Shown here piece after piece: positions 35,321 to 46,458 of a stretch of 64,000 nucleotides of DNA (position 1 is its first letter; each line of letters opens with the position of its first letter). The stretch comes from Neoscytalidium dimidiatum. Its lineage: Eukaryota > Ascomycota > Dothideomycetes > Botryosphaeriales > Botryosphaeriaceae. The DNA lies in assembly GCA_037367355.1 (NCBI GenBank), contig CM074700.1:1922001-1986000 (forward strand), in the 5' to 3' direction. The notes under the pieces are model-generated. The model saw nothing but the letters and a program-made list of their open reading frames with translations. It was not told where the DNA came from and made no database searches. Both the position numbers and the translations under genes were made by a program.

Positions 35321-35489
35321 GGTGATGTGGGGTGGAGGTGCTGTCTCGGAGGAGAAGACGTTCGCTTGAAAGATGTGCTCCCGCGGCCAAAACCGCGCCA
35401 ACGCGCGCCCACGTGCCGATAACCTCCCTTCGCGTCCTCTTTTTCCTCGCGACGCGACTCCGCCTTCATCCTTCGCCCCAGGCGCAATC
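35321..35489. promoter_or_regulatory. Bidirectional promoter between RPR2/SNM1 and DBR1
   Basis: Only 169 bases separate the two divergent start codons. The segment must contain both 5' UTRs and core promoters. The RPR2 frame stays open through it to a TTG, but lacks an upstream ATG. Confidence 0.5.
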
Positions 35490-37276
35490 ATGGCTGCAAA
35501 ATTTGCGCAGAAAGGCTTGCGCATCGCAGTCGAGGGTTGTGTAAGTCTCTGCGCACTACACCACACGCATGAACCCACTGGCTAACCAGCTTGAAGGGCC
35601 ACGGCACTCTGCATTCCATCTACGCCTCCGTGGCGAAGGCGTGCGAAGCCAAAGGCTGGCCCGACGTCGATCTGCTCATTATAGGCGGCGACTTTCAGGT
35701 ACGGCGCTCCAGACGTGACGGAGACAAAGCTAAAACACTGACGCAGGCAGTCCGCAATGCCTACGACCTAAACTGCATGTCGGTGCCTAAGAAGTTCCGT
35801 GAAATTGGCGACTTCCACGAGTACTACTCCGGCGCTCGCAAGGCTCCCTACTTGACCCTCTTCATTTCCGGCAACCATGAGGCGAGCAATCACCTGTCCG
35901 AGCTCTACTACGGTGGTTGGGCCGCGCCGAATATCTACTACATGGGTGCTGCAAATGTCGTTCGCCTTGGCCCCTTGAGAATCGCTGGGTTGTCTGGCAT
36001 TTGGAAGGGCTACAATTACAGGAAACCGCATTTCGAGCGCCTCCCCTATTCCTATAACGACGTCAAGAGCATCTACCACGTCCGGGAGTTTGACACGAGG
36101 AAGCTTTTGCAGATCAGGACGCAGGTTGACGTTGGCTTAAGTCATGACTGGCCTAAGGGAATCGAGTGGAAGGGGGATTTCAAATGGCTTTTCAAGAAGA
36201 AGGACCTGTTCGAAGCGGACGCCAGGGATGGGAAGCTCGGTAGTGTTGCAGCCAAGCTGGTGCTGGATCGCCTCCGACCTTCACACTGGTTCAGCGCACA
36301 CCTGCACATCAAGTACCCTGCTGTGGTCAAACACCAGGACGAGAAAAACCGTGCAACTCCCGCTAATGGGTCCGCAGAATCTTCTGCGGAGACGATGCCG
36401 CAGAAGAACGCGGACGAGATTGATCTTGATATAGATGACGATGCCCCGAGTCAGACTGCCGGGAGTAAACCAGCTAAAGCGAACGCTGACGAGATAGACC
36501 TTGGACTCGATGATGAAGGCCCTACTACATCTGCCACAGCTGAAGCACCTACGTCGGAGATATCGGAAGAGCTGAGGGCACAGCTGCCCGCATCTTTCGC
36601 GCCCCCTCCTAAGCCTGCCAAGCCAGAGACGCTACCATTCCCGGAAGACATCAAGAATAAGACAACCAAGTTTTTGGCCCTAGACAAGTGCCTTCCAAAC
36701 AGAGACTTCCTCCAAGTGCTCGAGATCGAACCTATCAGCTCCCAACTATCCGAAACCACAATAGAGCGTCCTCTCCGTCTCGAATACGACAAGGAATGGC
36801 TTGCTATCACCCGTGCCTTCGCCAACGACCTCATCGTTGGCGATCCTGACGCCCAAGTTCCTCCCGACAAGGGAGATGCGCACTACCGGCCGCTGATCGA
36901 GAAGGAAGAGGAGTGGGTCGAAGAGAACATCGTTAAGTCTGGCAAGATGGTTATTCCGGAGAACTTTGCCATCACTGCCCCTGTTTACCAGCCGGAGTAC
37001 GGCCCGCACATTGAGGGTCAGCCGATGGAGTACACGAATCCGCATACCAAGGCTTTCTGCGAAATGCTGCAGATCCCTATTCCGTTCGATGCTACCGAGG
37101 AGGAAAGGGTGGAGAGGATGAAAAGGGGACCCAGGGAGGATGAACCGAGGTTTGACGGCGGACAAGGTCGTGGTAACCGTGGTGATAGCTTCAGGGGTGG
37201 TGGAAGGGGTGGAAGGGGCCGCGGTGGCCACGGAGGTCGTGGCAGGTGGAGGGGTGGTGGGAGGGGTAGGGGCTGA
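35490..37276 (+). CDS. DBR1: DBR1 lariat debranching enzyme
   Basis: Metallophosphoesterase cleaving the 2'-5' branch of excised intron lariats. Exon 1 (35490..35540, GLRIAVEGC) is joined over 56 nt to GHGTLHSIYASV. A 48-nt intron (35699..35746) is removed to give IGGDFQAVRNAYDLN. Motifs: GGDFQ, SGNHE, GLSGIWKGYNYRK, VGLSHDWP, and the histidine pair HWFSAHLHIKYPA. The C-terminal domain has FLALDKCLPNRDFLQ and YDKEWLAITRAF. A disordered acidic insertion contains a repeated NADEIDL block, and the C-terminus is an RGG/GRG repeat typical of RNA-binding proteins. About 555-560 residues. Confidence 0.96.
37145..37275 (+). repeat. RGG-repeat tail of DBR1
   Basis: Tandem GGN/CGN codons encoding FRGGGRGGRGRGG-like repeats at the C-terminus, a likely arginine-methylated RNA-binding tail. 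Confidence 0.8.
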
Positions 37277-37930
37277 GTTGATGGTGCTTAGCAGCACCCA
37301 GTTTGCTACGGGATGATATGAAGAGATGAACACAGTCGTTGTGGAATTTCGACGCTCAGTCAACAAGATATGCTACGGGAACAGCAAACAGAAAAAGAAA
37401 CATAGGATACCCACGAATAAGGGAGTAAAAGAATAAAGAGTATTTGCTGAGAGGTTCAGCCTTTCGACCCATACACCCCGTTTCCGATCCACCTGCTAAC
37501 TGCTAGGTGATTTGGATTGTATACCCAACGCCGAACACGGAAAAGCAAAGGATGATACTCTTCGGGGACTTGAGTTTAGGAGCTTCTGAGCCACTTAGGC
37601 CGCGAGCAGCAGAGCAAGCGTACACGCTTCCGCCAGGGCCACAACCCAGGACAGAGAGCCGAAGATCAATCATACGTCATCGGCGTCAGAGAACGACCTC
37701 GTGATTCGCAAGTTTCTACTAAAGGGCCATAGCTCTAGACTATCGGAGCTAAGTAAGGATAGACATTCTAACGTGTAGGTGGACGAGAAGCACGTCAACT
37801 TCCATTTATTACTCTTCAGATCAGTATTATCAACCATCAGGCAGGGACATACCCGCCCCAATCATCGTCCCTCAATCCACGCACGCATCGCCGATACCCC
37901 CGACCTTGTTATCAAACCCAACTTCCTACT
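37277..37930. other. DBR1/C2H2 convergent 3' region
   Basis: 654 bases between convergent genes. 3' UTRs; nothing else recognised. Confidence 0.5.
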
Positions 37931-39616
37931 TCAATCAACAACCATATCCGCCTCCTCCACCCCACCCTCCGCCATCCTCCCTAGCCTCTTTAACGCCTCC
38001 TCGATCTCATCCAACGCCCTCTGCACGCCCTCCACCTCCCCCGCGCACAGCAGCGTCTCCAACGAATGCGCCAGCCCGCTCCACGCACCGAAATCCTGCT
38101 TGCGCTTCGACTTCGTCGGCGGCAGGCGCACGTATTCCGGATAGCGCAAGAAGCGCGGCGTATGGTTGTACATGGTTAAATGCGCCCTGAGTTGCTGGAC
38201 CGTCGGATACGTCTTCCAGTGGCCGGGGCAAAGCGGGCACTTGAGCTTCAGCCGCTTGCCATCACCACCACCACCACCACCACCACCACTCCCGGCGTCC
38301 CCCGCGCCTCCACCGACGCCGCCGCTCTGCTGCCGCACCTGCGCCTCGCACAGCGCGAGGATCTCCCCGTCGCTGAGCGCGTCGCACGGGTTCCGCGGCG
38401 TCGGCTTGAAGGCGTACTCGTCCCGGACGAAGCGCTCGAGCGCGCCGCCGCGCAGCGCGTCGTTCAGGTCGGCCAGCCGGATGCCCGACCCGCACTGCGC
38501 GGCCTCCAGGTGGTGCAGCAGGCCGGACACGCTGGCGAAGCGGTGCGCGGCCTTGTCGCAGGCGGCCGCGGGGAAGGGGCAGGCGACGGACGCGAAGGGG
38601 TCGTGCCGGCCGCGCGTGCGGTGGTCGTGCAGCGTCTTCGGGGAGGTGAAGTCGGCGCCGCAGACGCGGCAGCGCAGCTGGAGGTGCAGGAAGTTCCTGC
38701 CGGACTTGAAGCCGCCCTTGTAGATGGGGTGCTCGTGGTAGTGGTGCTGGTGGCGGCGGTGGGAGGAGAAGGTGGTGGCGGGGAGGTGCAGCGGCCGCTC
38801 GTCCGCTGAGTCTTGGAAGACGGTGGCGCGGTCGACGTGGTGCGTTTCGAGGAGGTGTTGACGTAGGCGGTCGGGCGTCATGAAGTGCTCGTCGCAGTCG
38901 GCGCAGTAGCAGTGGTTGGTCGCGCGTTGATGCCGCATGAGCCTCGCTTCGCAGATGAATATTTTGTGGCATGCGATGCACGGATGGTGGATGTAAAGCT
39001 GGTGCTGCCACATCTCGTCCCAGGTGTCGTATGTGCGTCTGCAGTTGCAGCAGGAGAAGACGGTGGTGGCGGGGTCGTAGGAGTCTCGTGCTGGGCCCCA
39101 TTCGTCTTGGAAGACGCGGCCGCATTCGCATTGTAGCGGTTCCTCGCCGCCTTGTTCCAGGAGCTGGTTGCCGCAGGGGCAGAGTACTTCGTTCAGAGTG
39201 TCGCTTTCTGTTGCGCTCATCTTCAAAGGCCCCTTTTTCGTGTCGCGGTATCCCGCGTGCTCCTCCAGGCGTTGGTGTGATAGTAGGTGTTGGGTAGAAC
39301 CGAATATCTTGTCACACGTACATCGAACGAAATGGACCGCTTCATATCGGTGACGGCGGAGTTCTGGATAGCTGGAGAAGTTCTCGCCGCAAACACAGGC
39401 GCCGTGACCAGTGGCCTTTTGATGCGTTCGCATATTCTTGAGTTCCTTGAAGTATCGCCCACATACGCATTTGTGATCGTACATCTCAAATTCCGGGTGA
39501 ATGCTCTGGAAGTGTGCTCTCGCCGAGCTTTCTTGGGTTTCCATGTGTTGGGAAGGATCACCAGAATCCAAGGGTATGAAGTCTGCCATGATTTCGTCTT
39601 CCGGTCGTTGTGCCAT
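37931..39616 (-). CDS. Multi-finger C2H2 zinc protein with C-x-C fingers
   Basis: Single exon, 561 residues, ATG at 39616 in a strong context (aagATGg). At least seven zinc-finger-like units. The first three have their cysteines one residue apart: KCVCGRYF...HQKATGH, ACVCGENF...HRYEAVH, RCTCDKIF...HQRLEEH. Later ones are normal or near-normal (CCNCRRTY, CIACHKIF, CADCDEHF, CRVCGADF). Between them lies a CPCGNQLLE / CECGRVF pair. A poly-Gly tract follows (about 38256-38290) and then a final CPLCPGHWKTY unit. The C-terminal helix pair (HSLETLLCAGEVEGV) has no known domain. No DNA target can be inferred; RNA or protein binding is equally possible. Homologues are probably limited to fungi. Confidence 0.82.
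   Translation of the reverse strand: MAQRPEDEIMADFIPLDSGDPSQHMETQESSARAHFQSIHPEFEMYDHKCVCGRYFKELKNMRTHQKATGHGACVCGENFSSYPELRRHRYEAVHFVRCTCDKIFGSTQHLLSHQRLEEHAGYRDTKKGPLKMSATESDTLNEVLCPCGNQLLEQGGEEPLQCECGRVFQDEWGPARDSYDPATTVFSCCNCRRTYDTWDEMWQHQLYIHHPCIACHKIFICEARLMRHQRATNHCYCADCDEHFMTPDRLRQHLLETHHVDRATVFQDSADERPLHLPATTFSSHRRHQHHYHEHPIYKGGFKSGRNFLHLQLRCRVCGADFTSPKTLHDHRTRGRHDPFASVACPFPAAACDKAAHRFASVSGLLHHLEAAQCGSGIRLADLNDALRGGALERFVRDEYAFKPTPRNPCDALSDGEILALCEAQVRQQSGGVGGGAGDAGSGGGGGGGGDGKRLKLKCPLCPGHWKTYPTVQQLRAHLTMYNHTPRFLRYPEYVRLPPTKSKRKQDFGAWSGLAHSLETLLCAGEVEGVQRALDEIEEALKRLGRMAEGGVEEADMVVD
38256..38290. repeat. (CCA/ACC)n trinucleotide run
   Basis: About 35 bases of CAC/ACC repeats encoding poly-Gly on the minus strand inside the C2H2 gene. 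Confidence 0.9.
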
Positions 39617-40276
39617 CTTGAGGGCTAGGCCGAGAGGAATTACAAACCACAAGAAGGAAAATGCAGCTGTATAATGGAAGAAACATATATCAACCCGGAA
39701 AACGTAGGAGTTGAGTTGGGAAAGTATGACTCTTGACGAAAATCCTAAGGCAGCCTTGATCGGTTCAATGTATACGAACGTCAGAATTTAGCTTCAACTC
39801 GTCTGAGGCGCAGGAACCTTGAGAGATCAGGTATTATGCGGTGATGACTCAAGAGATGGTAGGTACGTGCGTGTGTGTATGTGTTGTGAACGGTGAGGAA
39901 GCTGAAGCAGATGGCTAATGGCCTAAGAATAGCCGAAGGATTGCATGGGCATGCGGCTAATCATCGGAAACTCTGTGGGCCTGACATAGTTGCAAGTGGT
40001 TAGGGAAGATGAAAATAGAAGAATGTGCATGTATCTCTAAAGCTCCATTGCAAACGTAGTGATGATTCATGATGAAATAGTGCGTTCCATGGGATCAGAC
40101 AAAGAAGAGCTTGAATGCCCAATGGACTTGAAAACGTTCTTCGAACATGTTTATGCAACAGGATTTACTTCGTGCCTCGTTGTAGATTGTTTCGGAAGAG
40201 TTATGTGCATAATCTCAGTCTACTCTATAGGAAATATTTGCAAATATATTGAGTAATTCAAGACTCAATCGTTTCT
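39617..40276. other. C2H2 upstream / lipase downstream region
   Basis: 660 AT-rich bases. A 65-codon open frame near 40060-40256 has no family signal and is not called. Confidence 0.5.
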
Positions 40277-41868
40277 TTAATATTTTGCGTACCCTTTGAG
40301 CGGCGGCTCTTCGAACAACTTGTTTGGATACAGGAGAATGGAGGCAGCAGCGACAGGAATAGTGCCTGGAGTCACGTCAATAACTAATTCGGACAACAGT
40401 CACTTAGTGATACTAACCTTCAGTAGCTATTACATCTGTAAGGCTGAGCCCTTCAGTTGTAAACTGCTGACAGAGACCATCCACATCGATCCGGCTGGTC
40501 TGTCCAGGGCCTTCATTGGTCAAAGTATCTTTCGCCAGAGCAAACGCTATGGGGTTGTATAGAACCCCCTCATGCGTGTAGAAGATACCCGCTGGTTTCC
40601 CGTTACAGATCGTTTGGAGCTGATTGTTTGTTACACCCACATTTCGAGCATCATTCAGATGGGCACTAGCCCCCGGTTCTGCCTGTGGCTGCACGATCTC
40701 ATCTGTCACAGAAAAGACGTTGGTCGTGGTGACATATGCCGAATCGCCGCCGTTCTTACGGAGTTGAGTCACGTAGTTGCTGTTGTATTCCTGTTGGAGA
40801 ACGGAAGGTACGCAAGGCAGCTTTGGGAAGTCCGGGCAGAGGATCTTGGCAAGCTGCGTGCCGTGGTAGTCGGGAGATATAGCGATGTGCTTGTTGATAT
40901 TTCCGACGGTTGAGGGCCAGTATTTATTCGCCCATTGGATGTCCAGATTGCCCTGGGACCAGCCTATGAGGCTGACTTTCTTACCTTCAGAGATTCCGGA
41001 AATGTAGTTGATAGAGTAAGCAATATATTCCTGTTACACATACATGAGCTCTTACTGATACTCGCTTAGCGGAATGGATTGCCGGCATACAGAATTCACT
41101 TGCGCATCGCCTAACATGAAGCCGGGAATATTCAACCAGACTGGATCCGCGTATGCAACGTTAGTGAGAAGAGGAATGAAATTACTGCCGAAATTTTCGC
41201 CGCCTTTTGCACCGGTCCCGGGAACAAGGATGACAGGAGGCTTTTTGCCATAAGTGAACCCCGGCCTGATTTACTGTGAGTACAATCCTCCAGAATATGC
41301 TAGTCATAGAGCTACTCACGGAATGTAAATGACTTTGCGCAACCGTAGTTCGGGCAATGAGTAAGGAGCGTCTGCGTCCGATGCGAACGGATAGATGGAA
41401 CTCTCTGGTTCTTGGGAGTTTATATTGTCCTCATTGCTGTAATCAGTGCTGTATGTCTGGAGTACATTTTCCAGGTTTCCAGGGCTCAATGAATTGGCGA
41501 CCAGATCAATAACATTGTCGTAAAGATCTGTGGGCGTGGGTGTGAATATGTCTCGAACTAGAGTGAAAACCTCTGTTCGACCTTAGCTTTGTTCATTTTA
41601 ATTGGATTGAAAACTTACCCCCAATGTCTGCCGGCGAGTTTGTTGGGACAGTGGCAGCGATATCGTGCAGAATGTCATCGAAAATGGCCGCTGCTGCGGC
41701 GACATCGCCGACTACCCCGATAGCAACTCCATCCACCAGACTCTCCACAGGTTCGAGCAAATCTCCAACGGGACCGCTTTCGCCAACCGTCTTGGTTGGC
41801 GCTGGCGCTGCAGAAGAGCTACGAAAGCATAGGCTGGTAGCTACTGCGAGAAGGAGCTGTCTGTACAT
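40277..41868 (-). CDS. Secreted lipase similar to Candida antarctica lipase B
   Basis: Extracellular alpha/beta-hydrolase. Signal peptide MYRQLLLAVATSLCFRSSSA, a pro-like region, then the CALB core: PPVILVPGTGAKGGENFGSN (oxyanion loop), PGFMLGDAQVNSEYIAYSIN after removal of an intron (about 41091-41033), and the nucleophile in IGWSQGNLDIQWANKYWPS. The acid is Asp in FSVTDEIVQPQ and the base His in FYTHEGVLYNP. The C-terminus reads VIDVTPGTIPVAAASILL then the end EEPPLKGYAKY, restored by an intron at about 40420-40387. Introns also near 41631-41578 and 41325-41273. CALB has TWSQGG where this has GWSQGN. A long N-terminal pro-region is typical of the fungal relatives. Substrate range is not predictable. 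Confidence 0.9.
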
Positions 41869-42738
41869 AGTGAACTAAGATACGAGCGAAGATAGGAATG
41901 TTAGGAAGCTAAGTGCAAGGAAAGAAATTCTGAAGAGTCTTACGATGGACTATTCATAGCAGCGCTCCCAAGCTATTGTGTCGATCAACATGCTTTCGCG
42001 GCTAGTGACCCTGGATACCGGCATGAAGTGTCTTCTCGCTAGCAAACTAAGCAGAGCTTCCAGCCGCATAGAGTATAATCAGGGACGCATTTCGACAAAA
42101 ATGGACAACGGTGGGGGCCTCAGCCGTGCTGAAGCTAAGACGGCGCCCAGCTAGCCGCCTAGGGTGATCTCCAAAAGAGCCTATTTCCGGTGGAGAGGGA
42201 AGTATGACGACAACGTTATTGTGCTAGCAACAAGCCATTAGAATAATCATGTTACTGGGAAGCATCGTATTCTGAAGCTTCTCATTCGCAAAACCGGCGC
42301 TGTTGCGAAAGGGCTGCTGTGCGACTGTGGGCAGTTGGGAATATCCCAGACGAAAGGGCGGGACACGCGGAACCCGGGGAGCCGCCATCGAGCGGCAGGC
42401 GGGGGCTGGAGCGCGATCGGGGAGTGGATCGAGAATAGAGAAGGCAGCAAGCGAGGAAAACATGGCGTGACGTCCAAAAACGCGACCGCCCGTAAGACGC
42501 GCGTTACACCCTTGCCGAAAATCAGCGGCTGATTGGCAGCTGGGAAATCATTGCAGCAGGCTTTCATCAGCCGTCACACAAGCCAGACCAGGGCGAGCTG
42601 TGCCCCGCTCATCGCGCTTCATGCTTATAAACTACTCACGGACACGAGCTGATTTTCTACGTACAAGTGAACGACTTCTGCCGCACGTCATGTAAGGTGG
42701 AGCCCACGATCTCCGTCCCTTTTCACAACCAAGGAACA
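41869..42738. other. Lipase/epoxide hydrolase divergent region
   Basis: 870 bases with both promoters. The frame upstream of the hydrolase ATG is open for 24 codons from a GTG. No additional gene. Confidence 0.5.
42625..42630 (+). promoter_or_regulatory. TATA box of epoxide hydrolase gene
   Basis: TATAAA about 110 bases before the hydrolase ATG. Confidence 0.4.
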
Positions 42739-44097
42739 ATGTCTGCCTCGCCAACACCCTATACCATTAACGTGCCGGATGAGGCTCTTGATACTTTGCG
42801 CAGTAAACTTGCCGTCGCTACCTTTCCAGATGAGCTTGAAGCTGACGACCAATGGCCGTACGGCGCTCCGCTTGCCGATGTGAAGAGACTTGCCAGGTAC
42901 TGGCAGGATGGGTTTGATTGGAGACAGGCTGAAGCCAAAATAAACGAGTTGCCCAACTTCAGGACTCAAGTTGAAGTGAAAGGCTTCAGGCCCATCGACC
43001 TGCACTTTGTGCACCAGAAAAGCGGATCAAAGAAAGCAATCCCTCTTTTGTTCTGTCATGGCTGTAATATTCCGTTGACCAGTTCCGTCGTGGAGACACT
43101 CTAACGTTCTCAAGGGCCCGGTTCGTTTATCGAAGTCACGAAATTGCTTCCTCTTCTGGCGTCCGGTTCGCCGGCCTTCCATGTCGTCGCGCCCTCTCTC
43201 CCCAATTTTGGCTTCTCCAGCGGCATCAAGGAGCCCGGATTCTCTCTGCAACATTATGCCGAAGCCTGCCACAAGCTCATGTTGCAGCTCGGGTACGACG
43301 AGTACGTCACTCAGGGCGGCGACTGGGGATTCTACGTGACGAGAGCCATTGGAATTCTTTACCCAGACTCGTGCAAAGCAAGTCATGTCAATCTCATCCG
43401 CGCAAACCCCCCGGAGTTCAAGAAAAATCCTTTTCTTGCCCTGCAGCATGCGCTGTTCCCTTACACCGAAGCAGAAAAACGAGGCCTCGAGCGGTCGAGT
43501 TGGTTCTCCAAAGAAGGATCTGGCTACAATTTGCTGCAAAGGACGAAACCTCAGACGATCGGATACGCCCTTGCTGATTCCCCGGTTGCTCTACTCGCGT
43601 GGATATATGAGAAACTACATGACTGGACTGACAGCTATCCGTGGACAGATGAAGAGGTTCTGACGTGGATCAGCATCTACTGGTTTTCCACTGCCGGGCC
43701 AGCATCCAGCGTGCGTATCTACTATGAGGCTACCCACATATCTCCAAAGGCAGACATTATCCAAACTAGAGAGCACACAGAGACATGGGTCCCGGGGGTT
43801 AAAATTGGTCTTGCATGGTTTCCGAAGGAACTTTCTGTACTACCAAAAACATGGGGACGCACATTGGGTAATGGAATCTGTCATCAGTGACGTATCGTTT
43901 CACTGAGCTTATGCTAATACCTAGTAGGGCCGGTTGTGTACGAGAGTGAGTCGCCGCGGGGAGGTCACTTCGCTGCATGGGAGAATCCCGACATTATCGC
44001 AGATGACCTGCAGAAGATGTTCTCGAAAGGTGGACCTTGCTACAGTGTCGTGAGTGGCCACGATGGCTACGAAGGCAATGGGCGGGCGCGCCTTTAG
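42739..44097 (+). CDS. Microsomal-type epoxide hydrolase
   Basis: Alpha/beta-hydrolase that opens epoxides to diols. ATG at 42739. The N-terminal EHN domain has [18 protein letters not shown] then [20 protein letters not shown]. The oxyanion motif CHGWPGSFIEV appears after an intron (about 43055-43113). The nucleophile is Asp in QGGDWGFYV; a lid tyrosine lies in RIYYEATH; the base His is in [11 protein letters not shown], reached over a second intron (about 43867-43927). The tail beyond the His helix is short ([17 protein letters not shown]). About 410 residues. No transmembrane anchor is seen, so a soluble fungal form is likely. Such enzymes detoxify or act in secondary metabolism; no biosynthetic neighbours confirm the latter. 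Confidence 0.92.
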
Positions 44098-44722
44098 GCC
44101 GGTCCAAGCTCGCAATGTATGCGCCTGCTTTTCCTCCAAAATTCGGTGGTGAGGTGGACGGTGAGCGTCAACAGGAGCGACGGCATGGGGAGACGAGGGA
44201 CTCGTGCGGCCGCAGGCGTGTTTCGATCTCGGTGACAAGATTATCCAAAAAAGGCTCCACACGACAATGATGAACTTGATTCGGGCACTATACATCCAAG
44301 TCGATGATTGGAGAGAGTTTAGTTGGAAGCGGCGGCATATTGTTTAGTGGGTTAGTGACGTGAGCGTAGCCGAGTTGGCCAAGGTGGAAGGTCCCCCTCG
44401 TGTGAAAAGGCTCCAGCCTATTGTGTCGCCTTGTCACGGCCGTCCGCCGCTCCGCCTGCTGCTCTGTCATCTGCACCCCGAGCGCGTACATGCCCTCCGA
44501 CAATAGGACAGTGTGGCAGCTGATCGCACATGTCCTATTGTGCTCTTATTTTCGCACCTCAATTGACCACCCGTTTATAAGAACTTTCCAACTCACCAGT
44601 AGCAACAGCACCTAATCTCCAAAACATCTCGTCGCACCTGAACCGCATCATCACACAAGATCTTCCACAGGAAGCCCTCGCCCACTCGCGCTTCGCTCAA
44701 GATCCATCGGCTTTGTCATAAA
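44098..44722. other. Epoxide hydrolase/F-box intergenic region
   Basis: 625 bases. TTTATAA near 44575 is a possible TATA box for the F-box-like gene. A tRNA-like D-arm near 44370 was rejected. Confidence 0.45.
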
Positions 44723-46458
44723 ATGGCTGATGCACACCAAGCCCGCATCGCGGCGAAGCCCAAGGCCTTTCAGACCCTGCCGGTCGAAGTATGTCTAAAC
44801 CGTATTACTTCACTCGATGCCTTTTCTGACCGTTTCCACTTGTAGCTCAATCAGCAAATCGCCTACTTCCTTGAAGACGATAGGGATGCTGTCCACTTCC
44901 GCGCCTCTTGTCGAGCCGCTAGAGATGCCATAGACGACAACAACTCCTTCTGGCTCAAGCGTTTTAACGACAAGTACGACCCTCCTGCAAACTATCACCC
45001 GTCGTCGCCCGGCTACAAGGCCCATGTCCAAAAATTATATCAAATGCGCTTCAACCACCTCATCCTCAACGTGGTTCGCTTCAAGATCGGCGCTTCCAGA
45101 AGGGAAGAGGACACTTTGAAAGTAGTTGCTGGTCTCATTAATGGTAGGCAATCGCTTCTTTCTCTGGGCTCAAGGCTACGTAGATAGCCATCTTCCTCCT
45201 ATATCTCATCTGTCTCACCTCAGCCAGAGTAATGTACTGACGCAGCTTTCTTTAGATTCGTTCCGCGGTTCCACTGCAGTCCATACGAGGTTTAAGAGTG
45301 GCCAGCATCAGCTGACCTGCAGGAACCTTGAGGCTCTCAAGGACTTTATCGGACGCTCAGGCATCATTGAAGACATGTTCCGCCCTCGCCCTCGCAAGTC
45401 AAAGAGAACTTCCTTAGTCGCGGAGAGTGAGCCACGTTACAGCCTTCGTCTCGCTGCCGTCCAACTCATGTGCGCCCCGACCATTCTTCAGTCGCCTAGC
45501 AGTATTTACGGCTTCGAAGACTCTCAAAAGCAGGCGTACGCTACCATCAAGGCAGCCCCCATCTTCAGCGGCTGGAACCATTCCATTGTCAATCTAGAGT
45601 GGATCCTTCACGTTTTGAACTTCTTCAAGTACCACATCTGCAAGCAGGAGGAGAACACGCTTTATGAGCCATTCAATAAGCTTTCAAGCGCCAATAAGCC
45701 GGCTTACTGGCAGGCTCCACTTCACGACGGCCCGGCTGAGGTTGGTGTCCATTGGAAGGGTACCTATGCCTACTTGACTCAGGACGAGATGAGGCTCGCC
45801 CGCTCAGGCAATCCGACTGGTAGCGTCTTGATTGACCACAACGTAGACCACGGTGACAGCTCAATCCAGGTATACCACTTCCTTTTGACACTCAGATCAT
45901 CGACTGACCTGGAGTTTCGCAGACTATGGAAATCACTTTCCCGGAGAACGCCAGCTTTCCATGGCCCCCTCTTTTCGAGTACCACCTTCGCTCCGTCACC
46001 GAAGACAAGCAGCTTCCCAGAACTCGTGCTCAGCGCCGCACTGGGGATGATTTTGCCTACGAACGTTTCAACCAGCGCTTCCAAGCTTCTGGTTATGATG
46101 ACGAAGATTTTGAAGCCGCTGGCTGGTTCAACCAACTTCCTTCCCAACAGGGTATCTCTGGATGGAAGCGTATGACCATGATGAAGTACTTCGAGGACGG
46201 TCAAGGGGGGTGGGACTCTAACGCACTATGGGCTTACGAAGGTGTCGTCCTACCCGGCGGCCAGATCATGCTGGGCCGTTGGTGGAGCCCAGACCCCACC
46301 GCCGCGGATCGTGAGGTAAGAAGTCGCGAATATTGAATGTGTTGTATATTTGCTAACTCCTGTCTCCACAGCCGTACACTGGGCCCTTCATCTTCTGGAA
46401 CACTGATGCGGCCTGCCACAGTACCAGTTGTAAACTCCATAGCACCAACGACTTTTGA
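44723..46458 (+). CDS. F-box-like protein of unknown target
   Basis: Five exons; introns about 44790-44846, 45144-45255, 45871-45923, 46317-46371. The N-terminus FQTLPVELNQQIAYFLEDD and FRASCRAARDAI resembles an F-box, suggesting an SCF substrate receptor. The rest matches a widespread uncharacterised Pezizomycotina family known to me from its C-terminal block: GWKRMTMMKYFEDG, WAYEGVVLPGGQIMLGRWW and GPFIFWN. No substrate-recognition repeat (WD40 or LRR) is visible. About 480 residues. F-box assignment is moderate; the family name is unknown. Confidence 0.75.

Noticed and set aside
35321..35578. N-terminal extension of the RPR2/SNM1 protein
   Set aside because: Open frame only, beginning at TTG; it runs antisense into the first exon of DBR1. 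ATG at 35320 gives the family start.
38166..38809. Long plus-strand frames with poly-Thr/poly-Pro runs
   Set aside because: Shadows of the GC-rich C2H2 coding strand and its CAC/ACC repeat.
40059..40256. 65-codon plus-strand frame upstream of the C2H2 gene and downstream of the lipase
   Set aside because: AT-rich chance frame; no homology pattern, no splice partners.
44350..44440. tRNA-like D-arm (AGCCGAGTTGGCCAAGG)
   Set aside because: No matching acceptor stem, anticodon arm or T arm can be paired around it.
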